Shown here piece after piece: positions 63,015-64,000 of a stretch of 64,000 nt of DNA; positions within the stretch are counted from its first letter, which is position 1, and the number at the start of each line of letters is the position of its first letter. The stretch covers positions 1,116,001-1,180,000 of the forward strand of contig NZ_JAPPWA010000002.1 of assembly GCF_029815055.1 (NCBI RefSeq), read 5' to 3'. Under the pieces are notes generated by a model, which was given only the letters and a program-made list of their open reading frames with translations, was not told where the DNA came from and made no database searches. The translations under genes and the position numbers were made by a program. This DNA comes from Ignatzschineria sp. RMDPL8A. Lineage in GTDB: Bacteria; Pseudomonadota; Gammaproteobacteria; Cardiobacteriales; Wohlfahrtiimonadaceae.

Positions 63015-64000
<986 letters not shown>

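Overview
The window looks like a chromosomal segment of a gammaproteobacterium of moderate G+C. The evidence is gene content: TamB, RecC, the FdoGHI formate dehydrogenase with FdhE, RapZ, the LoiP-type M48 lipoprotein, IlvI/IlvH acetolactate synthase, TrkA, FdxA and YfhL ferredoxins. Placement near Ignatzschineria/Wohlfahrtiimonas is a guess from overall flavour and was not tested. Nearly all DNA is coding on both strands. Convergent gene pairs are mostly separated by clear hairpin-plus-T terminators. I see no tRNA, rRNA, CRISPR array, insertion sequence or prophage.

1-4.8 kb (minus): branched-chain amino acid and threonine synthesis (hom, then ilvI-ilvH-ilvC, ilvC cut by the window edge) and elbB. 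4.9-9.8 kb (plus): a secreted TPR protein tightly coupled to an AmiB/AmiC-type cell-division amidase, then a TRIC-type channel and a TraB/GumN protein. 9.9-15.4 kb: a 5-oxoprolinase operon (pxpB-pxpC-pxpA) with a NRAMP-like transporter that lacks the usual metal motif, divergent from a glutamate-type symporter. 15.5-21.9 kb: argG and trkA (minus); an M-box magnesium riboswitch ahead of a short mgtE; an AmpG-like permease; a fumarylacetoacetate-hydrolase-family enzyme.

22-25.7 kb (minus): a Cys-rich lipoprotein and a classical autotransporter, the most accessory-looking part. 26.2-31.8 kb (minus): fdoG-fdoH-fdoI-fdhE, with cysteine instead of selenocysteine in the catalytic subunit. 32-41.8 kb: a Nif3-family protein, tamB, a GMC oxidoreductase, a nitroreductase, two half-size YeeE/YedE sulfur-transport proteins, and a Na/Pi-cotransporter-like protein with a PhoU-like tail. 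42.1-44.0 kb: an orphan OLD-type AAA ATPase with a TOPRIM nuclease domain, the best candidate here for an undescribed genome-maintenance or defence function. 44.2-50.9 kb: a ferric-reductase-like flavocytochrome, hemB, a DAO-family oxidoreductase, a LeuE-like exporter, folD and rapZ.

51-64 kb: a small unknown membrane protein, recC without recB or recD beside it, a class-I aminotransferase, a YigZ/IMPACT protein, a LoiP-like protease lipoprotein, a DASS-family transporter, rsgA, fdxA, tyrS, a YfhL-type ferredoxin and the 3' part of serS. Most genes are ordinary housekeeping. The unusual points are regulatory structures (M-box, leader dyads, intercistronic hairpins) and families missing a usual feature (metal-motif-less NRAMP, N-domain-less MgtE, Sec-less FdoG, orphan OLD nuclease). 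No cluster amounts to a convincingly new multi-gene system.
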